A stretch of 5,819 nucleotides of DNA from Bacteroidales bacterium (GTDB lineage Bacteria; Bacteroidota; Bacteroidia; Bacteroidales; WCHB1-69), in NCBI GenBank assembly GCA_031264975.1, contig JAISDH010000328.1, forward strand, positions 1-5,819. The letters are read 5' to 3'. Shown here piece by piece: positions 5,519-5,819 of this stretch. Within the stretch, counting starts at the first letter, position 1, and each line of letters opens with the position of its first letter. A program made the position numbers and the translations under genes. The notes under the pieces were generated by a model, which made no database searches, was not told where the DNA came from, and saw only the letters and a list, made by a program, of their open reading frames with translations.

Positions 5519-5819
5519 ATGAGAGAATATACACACATAACATCTACCTTCGGTCATTCATTTTGTTGGGCGAAAGCAGCTCAATACAGTGATATAAAGA
5601 TAAATTATCGCCTTCTGAAGGCTTTGGGCAGCTCCTTCCAAACTTTGGGTAGCTCCTTCCAAACCTTGGGCAGCTCCTTCCAAACCTTGGGCAGCTCCTT
5701 CCAAACTTTGGGTAGCTCCTTCCAAACTTTGGGTAGCTCCTTCCAAACTTTGGGCAGCTCCTTCCAAACTTTGGGTAGCTCCTTCCAAACTTTGGGTAGC
5801 TCCTTCCAAACTTTGGGTA
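5519..5819 (+). CDS. Unrecognised protein with LGSSFQT heptad repeats, C-terminus beyond window
   Basis: I do not recognise this gene. From the ATG at 5519 the frame is open for 100 codons to the window edge. Residues 1-35 are non-repetitive, beginning MREYTHITSTFGHSFCWAKA and ending NYRLLKA. From residue 36 the heptad LGSSFQT repeats nine times without any amino-acid change, and a tenth copy is cut. The two variable bases of the 21-bp unit fall on third codon positions here (GGT/GGC and ACT/ACC) and are silent, which supports this frame. A consensus -7 box lies just upstream. No signal peptide or membrane segment is visible, and the repeat is uncharged and rich in Ser, Gln and Thr. Because 21 is a multiple of three, copy-number change would alter length without shifting frame. 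One minus-strand frame (VWKELPK) is equally silent, so coding on this strand is likely but not proven. Confidence 0.5.
   Translation, partial: MREYTHITSTFGHSFCWAKAAQYSDIKINYRLLKALGSSFQTLGSSFQTLGSSFQTLGSSFQTLGSSFQTLGSSFQTLGSSFQTLGSSFQTLGSSFQTLG
5623..5819. repeat. 21-bp tandem repeat, nine full copies and a cut tenth
   Basis: Full units begin at 5623 and every 21 bases to 5791, with 8 bases of a tenth at 5812-5819. Each reads TTTGGGYAGCTCC followed by TTCCAAAC. The only differences are T/C at unit position 1 (C in copies 3 and 4) and T/C at position 7 (C in copies 1, 3, 4 and 7). Adjacent units create the palindrome CCAAACTTTGG at each junction. The array begins right after GCCTTCTGAAGGC, itself a palindrome (5610-5622). 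The near-identity of copies indicates recent expansion or ongoing homogenisation. Confidence 0.95.

Noticed and set aside
5223..5543. Minus-strand frame of 106 codons with hydrophobic stretches
   Set aside because: It runs through the palindromic and 32-bp repeat sequences, which give the apparent hydrophobic segments, and shows no family pattern.
5558..5809. Minus-strand frame encoding SLEGATQ heptads
   Set aside because: Its apparent start is a TTG inside the repeat, not an ATG, and both variable positions of the repeat change amino acids in this frame (Thr/Ala and Ser/Gly).
5623..5819. CRISPR array
   Set aside because: The 21-bp units are directly adjacent with no unique spacers, so it is a simple tandem repeat.

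Overview
The window looks like a chromosomal segment of a Bacteroidota bacterium, most likely order Bacteroidales. The base composition is AT-rich. Two promoters carry a clear TAnnTTTG -7 box (TACTTTTG in both), and a third candidate reads TATCTTTG. The L25/Ctc, SufE and SufT proteins have the lengths and motifs usual in that group. The order-level assignment is an inference from these features.

Region by region: (1) 1-429, minus strand, holds a DUF4258-DUF2283 gene pair. The DUF2283 gene is cut by the window edge, and the DUF4258 gene appears to have lost its original start and to carry an in-frame stop near its N-terminus. (2) 430-865 is a divergent intergenic region. It holds a minus-strand promoter candidate, two adjacent hairpins sharing the core TTCCCTAAGG, a 94-base stretch with no A on the plus strand, and the rplY promoter. 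(3) 866-3345 is a tight plus-strand operon: rplY (ribosomal protein L25/Ctc), aroC (chorismate synthase), sufE and sufT. (4) 3346-3726 lies between convergent genes and is packed with short repeats and hairpins, plus a likely hemW terminator. (5) 3727-4878, minus strand, is hemW, a radical SAM heme chaperone. (6) 4879-5518 is 640 bases without a credible gene, built of degenerate inverted repeats. It includes a 32-base inverted copy of sequence from region 2. (7) 5519 to the right edge is a plus-strand open frame with an ATG and a good -7 box. It encodes a 35-residue leader and then at least nine copies of the heptad LGSSFQT, encoded by a 21-bp tandem repeat that runs off the window.

Functionally, sufE and sufT belong to iron-sulfur cluster biogenesis, and HemW is itself a 4Fe-4S enzyme-like heme chaperone. 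AroC needs reduced FMN and completes the shikimate pathway. These are housekeeping genes and show no sign of forming a new system together. The unusual material is the repeat-rich intergenic DNA, the tandem-repeat gene at the right edge, and the decaying DUF4258 gene at the left.
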